Shown: positions 33,861 through 45,101 of the stretch, piece after piece | How the letters are laid out: the number at the start of each line of letters is the position of its first letter | Position numbering within the stretch: the stretch's first letter is position 1 | Assembly (NCBI GenBank): GCA_963971575.1 | Contig: OZ020616.1 | Coordinates: 40,266,250 to 40,330,249, forward strand | Direction: 5' to 3' | Length of the DNA: 64,000 bases | Source: Liopterus haemorrhoidalis | Lineage: Eukaryota; Arthropoda; Insecta; Coleoptera; Dytiscidae | Translations under genes and position numbers: made by a program | Notes under the pieces: model-generated | What the model was told of the DNA's origin: nothing | The model's database searches: none | The model's input: only the letters and a program-made list of their open reading frames with translations

Positions 33861-34950
33861 GCTTTGTTGGTTACTTGAGAATCGAATAACATGTTAAATT
33901 TTATGAGTACTGACTATTATTTGATTTGAATTTGAGGTTTTGTCTGAATATTTTGATGGCAAATACATATATTTTGATTTTAGTGTGTTTTTTTCAACCT
34001 TATTTTAAGAACTTGGTTACTTCTGTTATTTTATACTTCTTAAGTCCGTTCTACATTATATTTTTTTCAATACTATCCAACTTTGACGTCATTTCAACTT
34101 TTGATACTACAGAATATAGTGGGGAAAAAAATAAGAGACAGCGATACCTTCCATCTATTATTACTTTGTGATAATCTTCACTGTCAACTTAAAAAATTCT
34201 AGGTTCAGGTGACAGACAACAGTTTGATTATAGCACCAATTCTAGTAACCTGTTTATAAATATTGTTTAATTGTGCTAAGTTTATATTTAATTATATGTT
34301 CTAAATAAACTTCTTATCAAATTAATAAACTTCTAAAACTTAAGTTGTAAACAAAAACTAAAAAGTTGGTAGTTGGTACGACTGAGAAGTATACAACAGT
34401 CACCCAAAAATTTGACCGGAGGTAATTTTGAAAATAGTGTAGTTTGTAGTGTAGCATCGAAAGTTGGAAGAAAGAATTGTGTTTCACATTATACTTTTTA
34501 CGTCAGTACTACGCAAAAAATCTGTAGTGTTTCGCAAAAAATTATAATGTAGAACGGACTTTAGATAATAATGTAGTATATGTACCACAAATACTAAAAA
34601 AAAAAAAATGATGTAAAGTGTGAATTTTAATACATTTCAGGGTTTTGTAGGTATTTACCCCGTCAAAAATGTGCGATGTCTCATTTAAAATGTATGAAAG
34701 CGATCCGTGTGGATTTTTGTACTGCAATGCGATGAGCTGTGATTCGTCCTAATGTGCGCGTGCCATAAATAGGTAATATAAATCTTGTCATGTTCCATTC
34801 GTTATTACAACAGAACATTACATTTGAATTGGTAAATATTATATACATTGTGCCTAAACTTTTGTTTATTTATTTATTTATTTTTTTTTGTACTATAGTT
34901 TAGCACCTGAGGAAGTAAATTATTTATAGAAGAAACGTTGTTTCTATAAA
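33861..34950. other. AT-rich DNA with a poly-A tract and a short repeat fragment
   Basis: GGGTTTTGTAGGTATTTACC at about 34641 matches only the first bases of the repeat at 12838. A CTGAGGA...GAAAC block stands at 34907-34936. The 81-codon frame 33926-34171 is hydrophobic and not recognised. Confidence 0.4.
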
Positions 34951-34952
34951 TA

Positions 34953-36260
34953 CAAGGTGTCTCAAAAGAAATTTTATATTTAGTGGATCGATTAAAAAAA
35001 AAGTAAGCCGTATATAGAAAAAATGTTTATTAATTATTAAAAAATCCTTTTTGGGGATTTATTTCTTAAAAATAATATCGTCTAAATGTAGACCCTCACG
35101 TTCTCGGCTCATTTAATCGAACAGTAAAATTACTTATGACGTCTCGGCAGGTGGACTCAGGGATGGCTGCCATTTCGTGACGGATATTTTCTTTCAAATG
35201 CGCCAGTGAAGGCGGTTTATTGGTGTAAACTTTAGATTTAAGATAACCCCATAGGAAAAAGTCCATAGGGGTTAAATCTGGACTGCGTGGAGGCCAATTT
35301 ATGTCACCTCTCCGGGAGATCAATTTGCCTGAGAAAATTTCACGAACACGTGGCAGAGACATATTGGACGTGTGTGAAGTTGCTCTGTCCTGTTGGAACC
35401 ATGTTCTTTGGTTATAGCCAGGAAAGTTTTGCAGTTCAGGTACCAAGAAGTTGTCTAACATCTCCACATAACGCTCTGAATTCACTGTAACTGCACGCCC
35501 CCTTTCGTCTTCAAAAAAGTAAGGGTCGATAATTCCTCGCGCCGACATCGCAGCCCATACGGTCACTTTAGGCGAATGTAGGGGTTTCTGATGTTTGCGT
35601 TTCGGATTCGTTGCACTCCAGTAGCGGCAGTTCTGCTTATTTACGTGGCCTTTAAGATGAAAATGAGCTTCATCCGAAAACAAAATGTTGGTAAACGTTA
35701 AAAATCGCTCATTCACCTGATTTACGAAATTAAGCCTCTGACTGGCATCTTGGGGCTTTAATTCTTGCACCAATTGAATTTTGTAGGGGTGCAGCTTTAG
35801 GTCTTTGTGCATAATGCGATGTAATGATGATCTATGCACATTTAAAGCACTTGCGCGCTTCCGAATTGAAAGGTTCGGGTCGTCACGAACAGACTGATTA
35901 ACATTCTCCACGTTTTCTACCGTTCTTGATGACCTAGGTCGCCCGGATTTTGATTTATCCAGCGTTGTACCAGTCTCTTCAAACTTTTTAACCCAATGTC
36001 GAATGAGAGGAATGCTTGGCGCATCATTTAAGTGGCGAAAACCTCGAATACTGCAGAATTTTCTACGCGCTACAGTCGCCGAATCACCGTTTTTGGAAAA
36101 CTCTCGCACGCATAACGCGCGGTCTGCTCCCGAGAAACGCTCCATAGCGACTGAATTCCCAAGAGCCAGGCTACCGATTGATATAACCCCCGCGCCCCTC
36201 GGATACGTTGCGTTCACGCAGTAAGCTAAATAAATATAAAATTTCTTTTGAGACACCTTG
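34953..36260 (-). mobile_element. Near-intact Tc1/mariner-superfamily transposon, DD41D-like
   Basis: The element has perfect ends CAAGGTGTCTCAAAAGAAAT, continuing TTTATATTTA, in inverse at 34953-34982 and about 36231-36260, with TA on both sides (34951-34952 and 36261-36262). It is 1308 bp long and carries one transposase gene on the minus strand that fills most of its length. It is the best-preserved element in the window. Confidence 0.95.
35096..36145 (-). CDS. DD41D-like transposase, nearly intact
   Basis: The frame is open for 386 codons back to the terminal repeat. The likely start is the ATG at 36143-36145 (MERFSGADRALCVREF), giving 349 residues. A two-part HTH domain follows, with a GRPRS linker (GRPRSSRT). 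The first catalytic block is ILFSDEAHFHL, the second WFQQDRATSHT, and the third PPRSPDLTPMDFFLWGYLKS. The two last aspartates are separated by 41 residues, so the triad fits DD41D, the spacing of the group called Visitor. The usual glycine after QQD is R here. The C-terminus is shortened: a one-base frameshift near 35106-35110 replaces the usual ending H-L-D-D-I-I-F, which is readable in another frame down to 35059. Whether the protein is active is unknown. Confidence 0.9.
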   Translation of the reverse strand: MERFSGADRALCVREFSKNGDSATVARRKFCSIRGFRHLNDAPSIPLIRHWVKKFEETGTTLDKSKSGRPRSSRTVENVENVNQSVRDDPNLSIRKRASALNVHRSSLHRIMHKDLKLHPYKIQLVQELKPQDASQRLNFVNQVNERFLTFTNILFSDEAHFHLKGHVNKQNCRYWSATNPKRKHQKPLHSPKVTVWAAMSARGIIDPYFFEDERGRAVTVNSERYVEMLDNFLVPELQNFPGYNQRTWFQQDRATSHTSNMSLPRVREIFSGKLISRRGDINWPPRSPDLTPMDFFLWGYLKSKVYTNKPPSLAHLKENIRHEMAAIPESTCRDVISNFTVRLNEPRT

Positions 36261-36262
36261 TA

Positions 36263-36836
36263 TATACATATTATTGGAAACAGCTGAATGAATTATATTC
36301 ACTCCAAACATAAATTATGACATAAAAATAGTTTATCTCTCTTATATTTTTCTTTAAGATATTCTTACAACTGTAGTCATCAATATTCGGCGATTAAGAA
36401 CGCCAGAACCTTTATAACAAACGTGAACTTCGTGTAAATATATATTCTTTGAAGTAAATTCTTATCTCTATCCTTTTATACGTGCGTTAAGGAACCTCCT
36501 TTTCTAACTCATCAGACCTTTGAACATCCGATTGAAAATAAAAATGAATTCCTTTGAATCGAAAGAAATATATCTTTTATTATTTATGTGGATATCATTT
36601 TTACATTTGTATAACATAATAGTAATATGAGAGGTCATTAATATTATTGAATAGGTTCACTGATATTGAATATTACAACAAAAATTTTATCATTAGGAAT
36701 TATTGATTTACAATTATTTTCAACAAGGTATAGACGACTTGAATCAAAATTTTCCACCAGAGAGCGTTAATTTCAAAGCATATGCATTTTGTTATATAAA
36801 ATTTTGTTAACACATTTGACAATTAGAATAATTTAA
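36263..36836. other. AT-rich DNA, nothing recognised
   Basis: It lies between the DD41D transposon and the 5' break of the LINE. No gene or repeat was found. Confidence 0.5.
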
Positions 36837-36837
36837 A

Positions 36838-38527
36838 TTGTTAGATAAAACTAAATTAAGTAATATTATAGCCACTTTGGCAAATAAAAGTAGCCCAGAT
36901 GACATCAACATAAAATTTTTAAAAGAATATTTTGATAATGTATGGGAACCTTTGCTTCACTTTATAAATGTGTCATTGGAAGAAGGTTAAGTACCTGATG
37001 CATTGAAAACAGCAACAATTATTCCCATCAGAAAAGTTGCTGGGACGAATAGAAGTGATGAATTCCGACCAATAAATATGTTGCCGGCAATTGAGAAAAT
37101 TTTGGAAAAGGTGGTGTACGAACAATTGGTTGATTTTGTTAATGAACATGGTTTATTAACTATTTATCAATCTGGTTTTCGCAAAGGTTTCAATTGTGAA
37201 ACGGCTTTGCAATACGTGTTGAATGACTGGAAAGAGGCTATGGAGAATAATTTGGCAGTTTGTGTTGTTTTTTTAGACTTAAAACGTGCTTTTGAAACTG
37301 TGAACCGCAGCCAGTTAATTGAGAAACTGTGGAAGTATGGAATACGCGGTAAGGTGTTAAAATGGTTCGTGGATTATTTATCTAACAGAAAGCAGAGAGT
37401 GAAATGTGGTCAAGTATTTTCAGAAGAGAAAGACGTTAATATAGTTAGTACCACAAGGCAGCATACTCGGTCCACTTCTATTTGTCTTATATTTAAATGA
37501 CATATCACATATTTTTAAATTTTGTAAGTTTCATCTATTCGCAGATGATACAATCATTTATTACAGTGGTGATGATTTACAAAATGTTATTGGTCTAATT
37601 AACATAGAGTTAAATGCATTAAATGATTGGTTTTGTGGTAACAAATTAAAACTAAATGTAAAAAAGGCTAAAGCCGTGGTAATGTGCAATAGTAATTTAT
37701 ATAGTGTTTTTAGAGATAGTCAATTGAAAATAAAAATTAATGAAGAAGTAATAGATGTTGTAGATGAGATAAAATATTTAGGAATCATAGTTGACAGGAA
37801 GCTAAAATTTAAGGGGCATGTGGACTATATTTGTAAAAAGATAGAAAAAAAAATTGTCTCTGTTGTATAGAATAGGAACTTCTTTATCTTTATATACCCG
37901 AAAATTGGTTTTTAACACTATAATATTACCACATTTTTATTATTGTGCGCCTGTTTTGTATTTAAGTAACGAGACTGACCTTAATAGATTACAAAAATTA
38001 TAAAATCGAGCAATGCGAATTATACTGCATTGTAACAGACGTACTAAAATAGATGCTATGTTGACAACATTGAACTGGTTAAATATTAAAGATCTAATTG
38101 AATACCAAACTCTTGTTTTTTTACACAAAATTAAATTGGGCTTGATGCCATCATATTTTGAAAATATTTTAACTTTTAGCAATGTAATTCATAACTATAA
38201 CACTCGTAATAAGAACAACTTTTATATTGAATGTAAAAAGAAAAATGTAGCATATAATTCGATATTTATTAAAGGTATAATAAAATACAACGAACTGGAC
38301 AGTGATATTAAGCACAGTATGAATATTGCACTATTTAAAAGAAAAAGAAAATTTATGTATATGTAGATTACATTTTTTCTCTCTATTTTTTGTATACTAA
38401 TATTGTATTATTTTGTAAATATTAACATTTATTTTTTATAGAACATTTGTATAATTAGATTTATTGTTTGAAATTGTAATTACTAGCATTTAGCTAAATA
38501 AATATATTATTATTATTATTATTATTA
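36838..38527 (+). pseudogene. 5'-truncated LINE with reverse transcriptase and (ATT)n tail
   Basis: The reverse transcriptase reads in order NKSSPDDINIKFLKEYFDNV, FRPINMLPAIEKILEKVVYE, QSGFRKGFNCETAL, FLDLKRAFETVNRSQLIEKL (motif A), then after a frameshift near 37440 the LFADDTIIYYSGDD block (motif C, FADD codons 37538-37549), KLKLNVKKAKAVVM and IKYLGIIVDRKLKFKGHVDY. A TAA at 36988-36990 and a stop near 37868 break it further, with a C-terminal remnant at 38013-38366. The endonuclease part is missing. The 3' end is (ATT)n at about 38500-38527, typical of target-primed insertion of an I/CR1/jockey-type element. It is a different family from the LINE at 49098. Confidence 0.85.
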
Positions 38528-38988
38528 CAAATTTGTAATAAAATCTCGAAGAAGTCCTCATTAAGGGAAGAATTAAATTTACAAAAAAGTTAAAATATTA
38601 ATTAAAATCTCAAATGACGATATAAAACCGGTATCTTCAAAAAGAAATATTTCAACTGAACCCCAAATATGTATTGCTTTACGTTATTTTGCTAAATGTT
38701 CATATCAACAAGATATAGGTAACTAGTTAATAACATGAATAAATAGTTAGGTACCATTACATTTTAACTTATAATTCTTTTAAAATATTCATATTTATTG
38801 TTTAAAAAAATCGATAATAAAATCGTCACCCAACGCTGTCAAAGAAACAATGTTATTTTTGTGTTTTTACCGCGATAATAGTACAAGCTAGTAACGCATA
38901 TTCCATCTCTTTTAACTTGTTTTATGTGCATATATTTTTATATCGACAACAGAAAACGTTGCCAAATGTACTTCTGTTTTAGTTAAAA

Positions 38989-40549
38989 CAGCGATTCCCA
39001 AAAAAATATTGTATTATTTTCGTGGGCGCCCCGAAAATAATACAATATTCCTCCTACTGCGTTAGTTAAACCAGTTTTTACTTGGGGCACCGCAGAAAAA
39101 AAATTGATAATTTAAGGGCGCCGGGAACCGAAAAAGTTTGGGCACCACTGGGTTATAGGCATCTAAAAATCTCCGTAATTTATTTAAAGAAATTTAAAGA
39201 AAAAATTTGGGGCTTTAATCGTTTAACGCGTTTTGAGATTACGACATTATTTGTGAAAATTGTAATAGCCATATGCGGTTGAAATTTTTGGATTCTCCGT
39301 AATTTATTTAGTCTGTAAATAATTTGGAGCTTTAATCGTTTAATACGTTTTGAGATATTGACAAATATTTCTAATGGTATAATTTACATTATTTGTGAAA
39401 ATTGTGAATTCAAAAAAATTACAATTCAAATAACGGTTAGAGAAAATGACCTGAGGTTAGAATTTTGGATTCCTCGTAGTTTATTTAAACTAGAAAAGAC
39501 TTGAGGCTTAATTCGTTTAGCGTATTTTTAAATAATGACAAATTTTAATTTGGCGTAATTTATAGAAATTTTCATCTTCGCATCAAAACGTCAAAAACGA
39601 AATGCAATAAAGACCTGCGGTTGAAATTTTTAAAATCTTGAGGTCCTAATTGACTTGTAACCATATTTTAAATCAAACAAATTTTTTTAAAAAGTTTTTT
39701 GAAATTTTTTACCTAATATATAAAATGGTTAGGGATGGAAATCTGCGGTTTGAATTATTAAAATTCTACTAGATTGTTTAGTCTAAAAAAAATGGGCTTT
39801 AATAAACCGATTACTAAGTTTTATATGGGCAGTAATCCAAAACCCTTGAAAATGGCCAAAAATCGAAAAAATCGTAAGGGGTAGGCCTTAAAAAAATCGT
39901 GAATTTTAAGCAAAACATTTCGGTCTCTGATTTTACTGAAAAATGGTATAAATATGTATTTTTGGTCATAGATCAACAAAATTTTGTCCATTTGAAGTTT
40001 GGGCAAATGATTTGGAATTATTGGCGAAAAACTGACCCAAATCAGCTCCAACTCAAAAACTAGCATGGAAAGAAAGCATGAATTTTTTAATTTTCTTTTC
40101 ATAATCCTCACACCAAAATTAGCCTAAAACAATATTCTTGCTAAAATTGGAGTCAAAAAAATTTTAATCAAAATTTCAAAATTTTTGTAAAAAAAAATGA
40201 TTTGAATTTTGTTGCTCAATTGGTATACTTAAATATTTTTAGCCAGAGATCACAAATATATGGTCACTTAAGGTCTAAGATTATGACATTTGCAGCAAAA
40301 AAAAAAAATTAAAAAAAAAAAATCCACAATAAGGCTCAGAGCCGATGAAATGTAATCCTGCCCCGTTTTTAACTATCTTTATAATCGAATACTTCTTATC
40401 TATATCAGCAGTTCCCGATCTGTGGCGTCGCGGAAATATTCCAATATTCCTGCAATTGCCTTAGTTAGACCAATGTTTTGACGTGGGGCGTCGCAGAAAA
40501 ATTCTGATACATTAAGGGCGCCGGGAACCGAAAAGTTTGGGAACCACTG
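38989..40549. mobile_element. hAT-type unit with perfect 8-bp target duplication
   Basis: AGTTAAAA stands at 38981-38988 and at 40550-40557. The ends are CAGCGATTCCCA and the complement of CAGTGGTTCCCAAAC. About 155 bp at each end (38989-39143 and about 40399-40549) are copies of the same short MITE in direct orientation, each with GGGCGCCGGGAACCG near its right side. The interior is a degenerate tandem array plus AT-rich DNA and has no transposase. Confidence 0.75.
39165..39810. repeat. Degenerate tandem array, unit about 120-165 bp
   Basis: Blocks of the form TGCGGTTGAAATTTTTGGAT, CTCCGTAATTTATTTA, GGGGCTTTAATCGTTTAACG and CGTTTTGAGAT recur four or five times (starting near 39165, 39275, 39450, 39610 and 39748) with growing divergence. 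The open frames here come from the array. Confidence 0.65.
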
Positions 40550-40557
40550 AGTTAAAA

Positions 40558-41437
40558 GATCGTAGTATAGAGATTATGAACACTACTAACGTTAGAATCA
40601 CACTATTAATTTAATAAGTAACGCTTAATTGCAATATTTAGTAACAGTTTATGAACATGGAACCATGTGTTTTTTCTCAATAATTCTAGCGTGTCCTTAA
40701 TACTGGAGATGTTAGCGTTATATATTTAACATTTTAGAGCATATTCCTGTCTTATTTAAGTTACAATTTCTAATTTTAACCCGTAAGTTTAATAATAAAT
40801 GTGTATCATAATAGTACACCACAGTTGTATTTTTCCTATTGTGTTTCGAACTTAATTTAAGTTCTGTTTTGCAGTTATGCAAAGTTATTTGGGGTGTGTA
40901 ATATGTCAGAACTATTTGTGAATTACGGTAAAACAACTGAAAATTTCCCACGAGAAAATTCTTTGTTTTAAAACTTTTAAACAAAAATAAAGTAGATGTC
41001 AACTTAGAAATATGGATAAATATAATTTAAGTTTGATTAATTCACACCCTTACGTTTATAAAAGTTATACTTGTTTTGAATAAAAGTAAAATTTTTGAAT
41101 ATTGGATATTTTTTCTTCGATTTTTGTTGATATTCTGAGATTGCAAATCCTCTTACCATAAAGCGGCTTCACTGACTATAACTCGACTGTTTGCGTAAAA
41201 TAAACAACAATTTTACCGACCATCCTGCCACCTACTGGCAAGGATTGTAGATACATATTGTCCTTTCACACCCACGGACATATTTTATTTTATATTTGTG
41301 TTTATATAGGTATTTGTATGACTTTTGAGATTTCATCGCAAAGAAATGAAGGGTAGCTATTTACTAGTGTATAAAACATGATGGATCCATGACAATTTTG
41401 TTCTAACACGTGTTTAGGAATAAAGCTATCTTTTATG
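40558..41437. other. AT-rich DNA, nothing recognised
   Basis: The minus-strand frame 40718-41002 (94 codons) has no family resemblance and lies in plain AT-rich sequence. Confidence 0.45.
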
Positions 41438-41676
41438 ATTTGAATTAGGGCTGATTGTTGATGTACGATATTTTAGAAATTGATGTTTCTTAACGTATTA
41501 TCGATGTTTTCAATACTGATATTGAAGACGATGTTGCCGGACTATTCGATGTTTTGATCCGATGTTTCTCTCGAGTTTTTTTAATCTAATTCGAATCCAC
41601 TAAAAAATAAAAATAAAATATATATGCACGAATGTTAATGTAAAGTTAGGCGTGTCCGTTGATTGATGAATTTGGT

Positions 41677-42256
41677 AAAAGTACAGGTTTTGGACATTAG
41701 TAAAACAATTAAATAAAACTGACCAGTTTCGAAATCATTTACGTCTTCGTCGTAGCTACAATACAAGACATGAAAGATTATATGTACGAAATGAATTATT
41801 TAGAACATATAATGTTTCAATCATTTATTTCTTCGTCGGAGGGAGAAATAGAGAAGCTACAATAAATAACCTACAGTAGAGAAGCTACAATATGTATCAT
41901 GTCACATTTAGTCATTTAAAACATAAAGACCTAGTTGCATAAAGCGTTGTCTGCCTAAGCGTTGCATAAAGTCTGACAATGTAGTTAACTATGTATCATG
42001 TTGTCAAGTGTTGCTGAAAGCATTGCTAACACAATCAATTGGTCATGAGATTGTCAAATATTTGACAATAGCTCCGACGAAGAAATAAATGATTGAAACA
42101 TTATATGTACTAAAGAATTAATTTCATATCGCTTTATGTAATTAGGCCATAATGTTTTATGGCTTCTACTGTAGCTCCGATGAAGATATAAATAATTTCG
42201 AAGCGGATCAGCTGTATTTAATTGTTTTATAATTGGACAAAACCTGTACAACTTCT
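41677..42256. mobile_element. Foldback element with nested inverted repeats
   Basis: The outer pair begins GTACAGGTTTTGGACATTAG and is matched in inverse at about 42188-42254 (AATTGGACAAAACCTGTAC). An inner pair, AGAACATATAATGTTTCAAT followed by CATTTATTTCTTCGTCGGAG, is matched at about 42070-42110. Several arms carry GAYGAAGA...TTCGAARC, also seen in the palindrome at 15768. Confidence 0.7.
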
Positions 42257-43385
42257 ACCACAATCATACGAAAATGAATGTAGTTGAAACAAAAAATTGG
42301 TTGTTTTATTTTTATTATTATTTGTTTTTTGCTCTCTTTCTACTTTTATAATATGTTTATAATATATTTAAGACATAAACTGCCGACCGGCTGTTAATTT
42401 ACGTTACGTGTGACAAAATTTTGTGGCAGGCCATATTTTCCTTTGCAGTTTTGTAAGATTCTAGGTACTGTTAAAGAGCTTATTTACAATCGGTTTATGT
42501 CGGTAAATACGCCTAGTGTGTAAGAGGCATAAAATGGAGCGGCGATATAATATAGGCTACGCTGGATAAGAAAATTAAACGTTATATTTTCTTACTGACT
42601 TTTAAAGGAAATCACTCGGCGGGTCAAATGCGTCCCGCGGGCTGAGCCAATGACAAGACTAATTTAAAATATTTTTGCAGAAACTAATTTAACTATTTAG
42701 TTATATAAAACTGTAGCAACAAATAAATTTATTTTTCTTGATATACATAGTTTATTTTAGTATCCTACATCCTTGATTAAATATATACCAATGCAACAAT
42801 TCTCTTTTGTTGAAAGGTGTTATTTGTTGGAGTTCCAGACATATTTTGCTGGTTGCTCTAAATACTGATGATCTTAACGTTTTTGCATAATTTATTTACT
42901 GTTTAGAAGTAAAAAATCATTTTCCATTTTAAAAATTTTAAAAATTAAAGATATATATTTTTTTTTTTTGTTATACGTATGTAAAGTTTTATTTTTTAAA
43001 GAAGTCTGTTCAATCAGAAATGTAGAGATCAACAAGCATCTAATTTATATATGTCTTTCTCACTTTCGGCTTGCAAGGTATAGGTAATTTCTTTGCTCTG
43101 AGTGAAACTAAATAGCAATTTCGTTCTTTTAGGTTGTCACTAGAAGGAACCTTGCTTGGGTTATTTCATATTTCCTGTTGGTATGTAAACGATGACAATT
43201 GTTACATATGTATTACACAAAATATAATACATTTTTACATATTTCGAAGACAAAAAAAAAAATTAATGGAATTTATTTATTAAGAATGATACAAAAAATC
43301 AAAATATAATGAAAATGTAATTTTATAATGACAGTCAGAAATTGAAATGTGAGTCGAATGTATATCGGTTTCTTTGCTTTAAGCG
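42257..43385. other. AT-rich DNA, nothing recognised
   Basis: A short GC-rich patch at 42610-42650 (GGGTCAAATGCGTCCCGCGG) may be the end of a decayed hAT MITE. Poly-T and poly-A runs are at about 42959-42971 and 43252-43262. Confidence 0.35.
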
Positions 43386-43581
43386 GAACTAGATTTTCAA
43401 ATCTAGTAACTTTTACCGATTGATCGAAGCTTTTGATCATTCTGTTCAGGAAAAGCCAACTTCAATATCTAAAAAATTAGCTTATGACAACTTGAGAAAA
43501 TTTAAATTCCATTTAGTTCCGCCTAAAGGTTTCGAAAAGCCTATAATAGATAAAAGTTACTAGACTGCAAAATCTAGTTCA
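43386..43581. mobile_element. Small foldback
   Basis: GAACTAGATTTTCAAATCTA, continuing GTAACTTTTA, at 43386-43415 is repeated in inverse at about 43552-43581 with two or three changes. There is no coding sequence. Confidence 0.6.
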
Positions 43582-43869
43582 CCTGAAGATTTGGAATAGC
43601 CTATATGTGTGAGACAGAAATATATAAATAAGTTACTTCATACATTTGTCATTGAACAGCCTTCTTTACAAGACTGAATTGTAAGAGGGTGGAATGAAAA
43701 ATGATGTGGAGGTTTACTAGTGTCAACTCCTAAGTGTAGATGACACTGGTAAAATTTGATATGTGCTGTTATGTTCTTCCACATGTCAGTATATTGTCAG
43801 TAATATTTTATTCCGTTCTGGTATTTAGATTTTAGTACCGAGAAACAGTATGTATGGTTTTATTTAAGA

Positions 43870-44580
43870 AATGAAAAATTTTGAATATCGCTCAGGCTTT
43901 AAATATCTTTTAAAAAAAGTGTTATATGATAAGTAAATCCACGGAGACATGGGTAATACATTGGCTGAGGATGTCTCTTCATATGCAACCATTTTTCGCT
44001 GATTGCTTGAATTCAAGAGAGAAAGAACTAGAGTCAGTGATGAATCGCCGTATCGGATGTCCGAAAATAGCAACAAACCCGAAATTGTTGTCCACTATCT
44101 TGTTTTAAATGACCTACGACTAAAGTTGTCAGAGGTAGCAGAGGTAGGAAGGTCGAAAAACGCGAAATTTTTATTTTAACTGAGGAACTGGATATGCGGA
44201 AATTATCAGCAAGAAGGTTAGCGCGTTTGCTTTATATGAAGAACAAACTCATTCGATGTCAGGCTGGTTTGGGAAGGTTTACTAAAAACCCGTGGATTTT
44301 TTGTGTCACCTCGTGACTTTTGATGTGACGTGGATGAATTATTATACGTCAAAGAAAAATAAATATACCAAAAAGTGGATTTATTGTGGGCCCTCGACTC
44401 AAACGAAAGCAAAAGTGTTTCCATCAGCTGGAAATATCATGGCATCCATTTGTTAGGACGCAAAGCGACATCGACTATTTCCCAAAGAGCTAAACAATTC
44501 ACGGACAATATTTTGTTGACCGTCTCAAGCGTCCAAAACTTTATTCAATTTCATTCGCACCTTTTTTCTTCCCGGTTCAT
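43870..44580 (+). pseudogene. Mariner transposase remnant, central part
   Basis: Over several frames the plus strand gives ESSYRMSENSNKPEIVVHYL, then VLNDLRLKLSEVAEV, then EELDMRKLSARRLARLLYMK, then TRDF-type residues leading to TFDVTWMNYYT, and finally SAGNIMAS. These match the mariner order PE-x-x-x-x-x-I-VLND-K-x-x-REIAE, MRKLxARWVPRLL, T-x-DETWIHHYT and SAGKVMAS. The first catalytic aspartate lies in the degraded DxTW block. The second and third catalytic blocks were not found. It is a dead copy. Confidence 0.7.
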
Positions 44581-44616
44581 ATAGCAACAACATTTTTATA
44601 GAAGTGTTGATGTTGT

Positions 44617-45101
44617 AATTTATTTATTTATTTATTTATTTAGTTAGTTACATGAGTTGTAAACGAGATTAACACCCAGTACTGCAACTACAGTTGCGTT
44701 ATTAATTTATTTATTTTTTTGTATAAAATTTATTAATTCTTATAATAAGATAGTGTTAGAGGTCTAACCTTTATGTATAGTTGCTCATAAAAATTGCCTT
44801 AACTGTCATTTTAGACTTAAAATTGATACATTAAAGGGATCTATTTCTGTGCCTCAATTATTGAAGGAGGTAACCATACGGTTAATTGGTGAATTTCTGG
44901 TAGTGTTACTTCTGCACAGATATTGATGGAGCAGATTTTTATTGCAAAAAGAACGTGGTGGCACGTTGAAACTAATAAGTGCCAGCAATTCTGTATTATC
45001 AACCATACCTGATAAAAAATTGTCAAGCAGACTTATGTCTGTGATCATCCTATCATGAACACTTAAAATATTGAAATTATATCAGTTATAAAAATAACTG
45101 G
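44617..45101. repeat. (ATTT)n microsatellite and unrecognised DNA
   Basis: ATTTATTTATTTATTTATTT at about 44621-44642 is a simple repeat. The rest up to the DD82E copy has overlapping minus-strand frames (44841-45048) with no known family. Confidence 0.5.

Noticed and set aside
35287..35490. Plus-strand frames inside the DD41D element (also 36003-36224)
   Set aside because: They are shadows of the minus-strand transposase gene.
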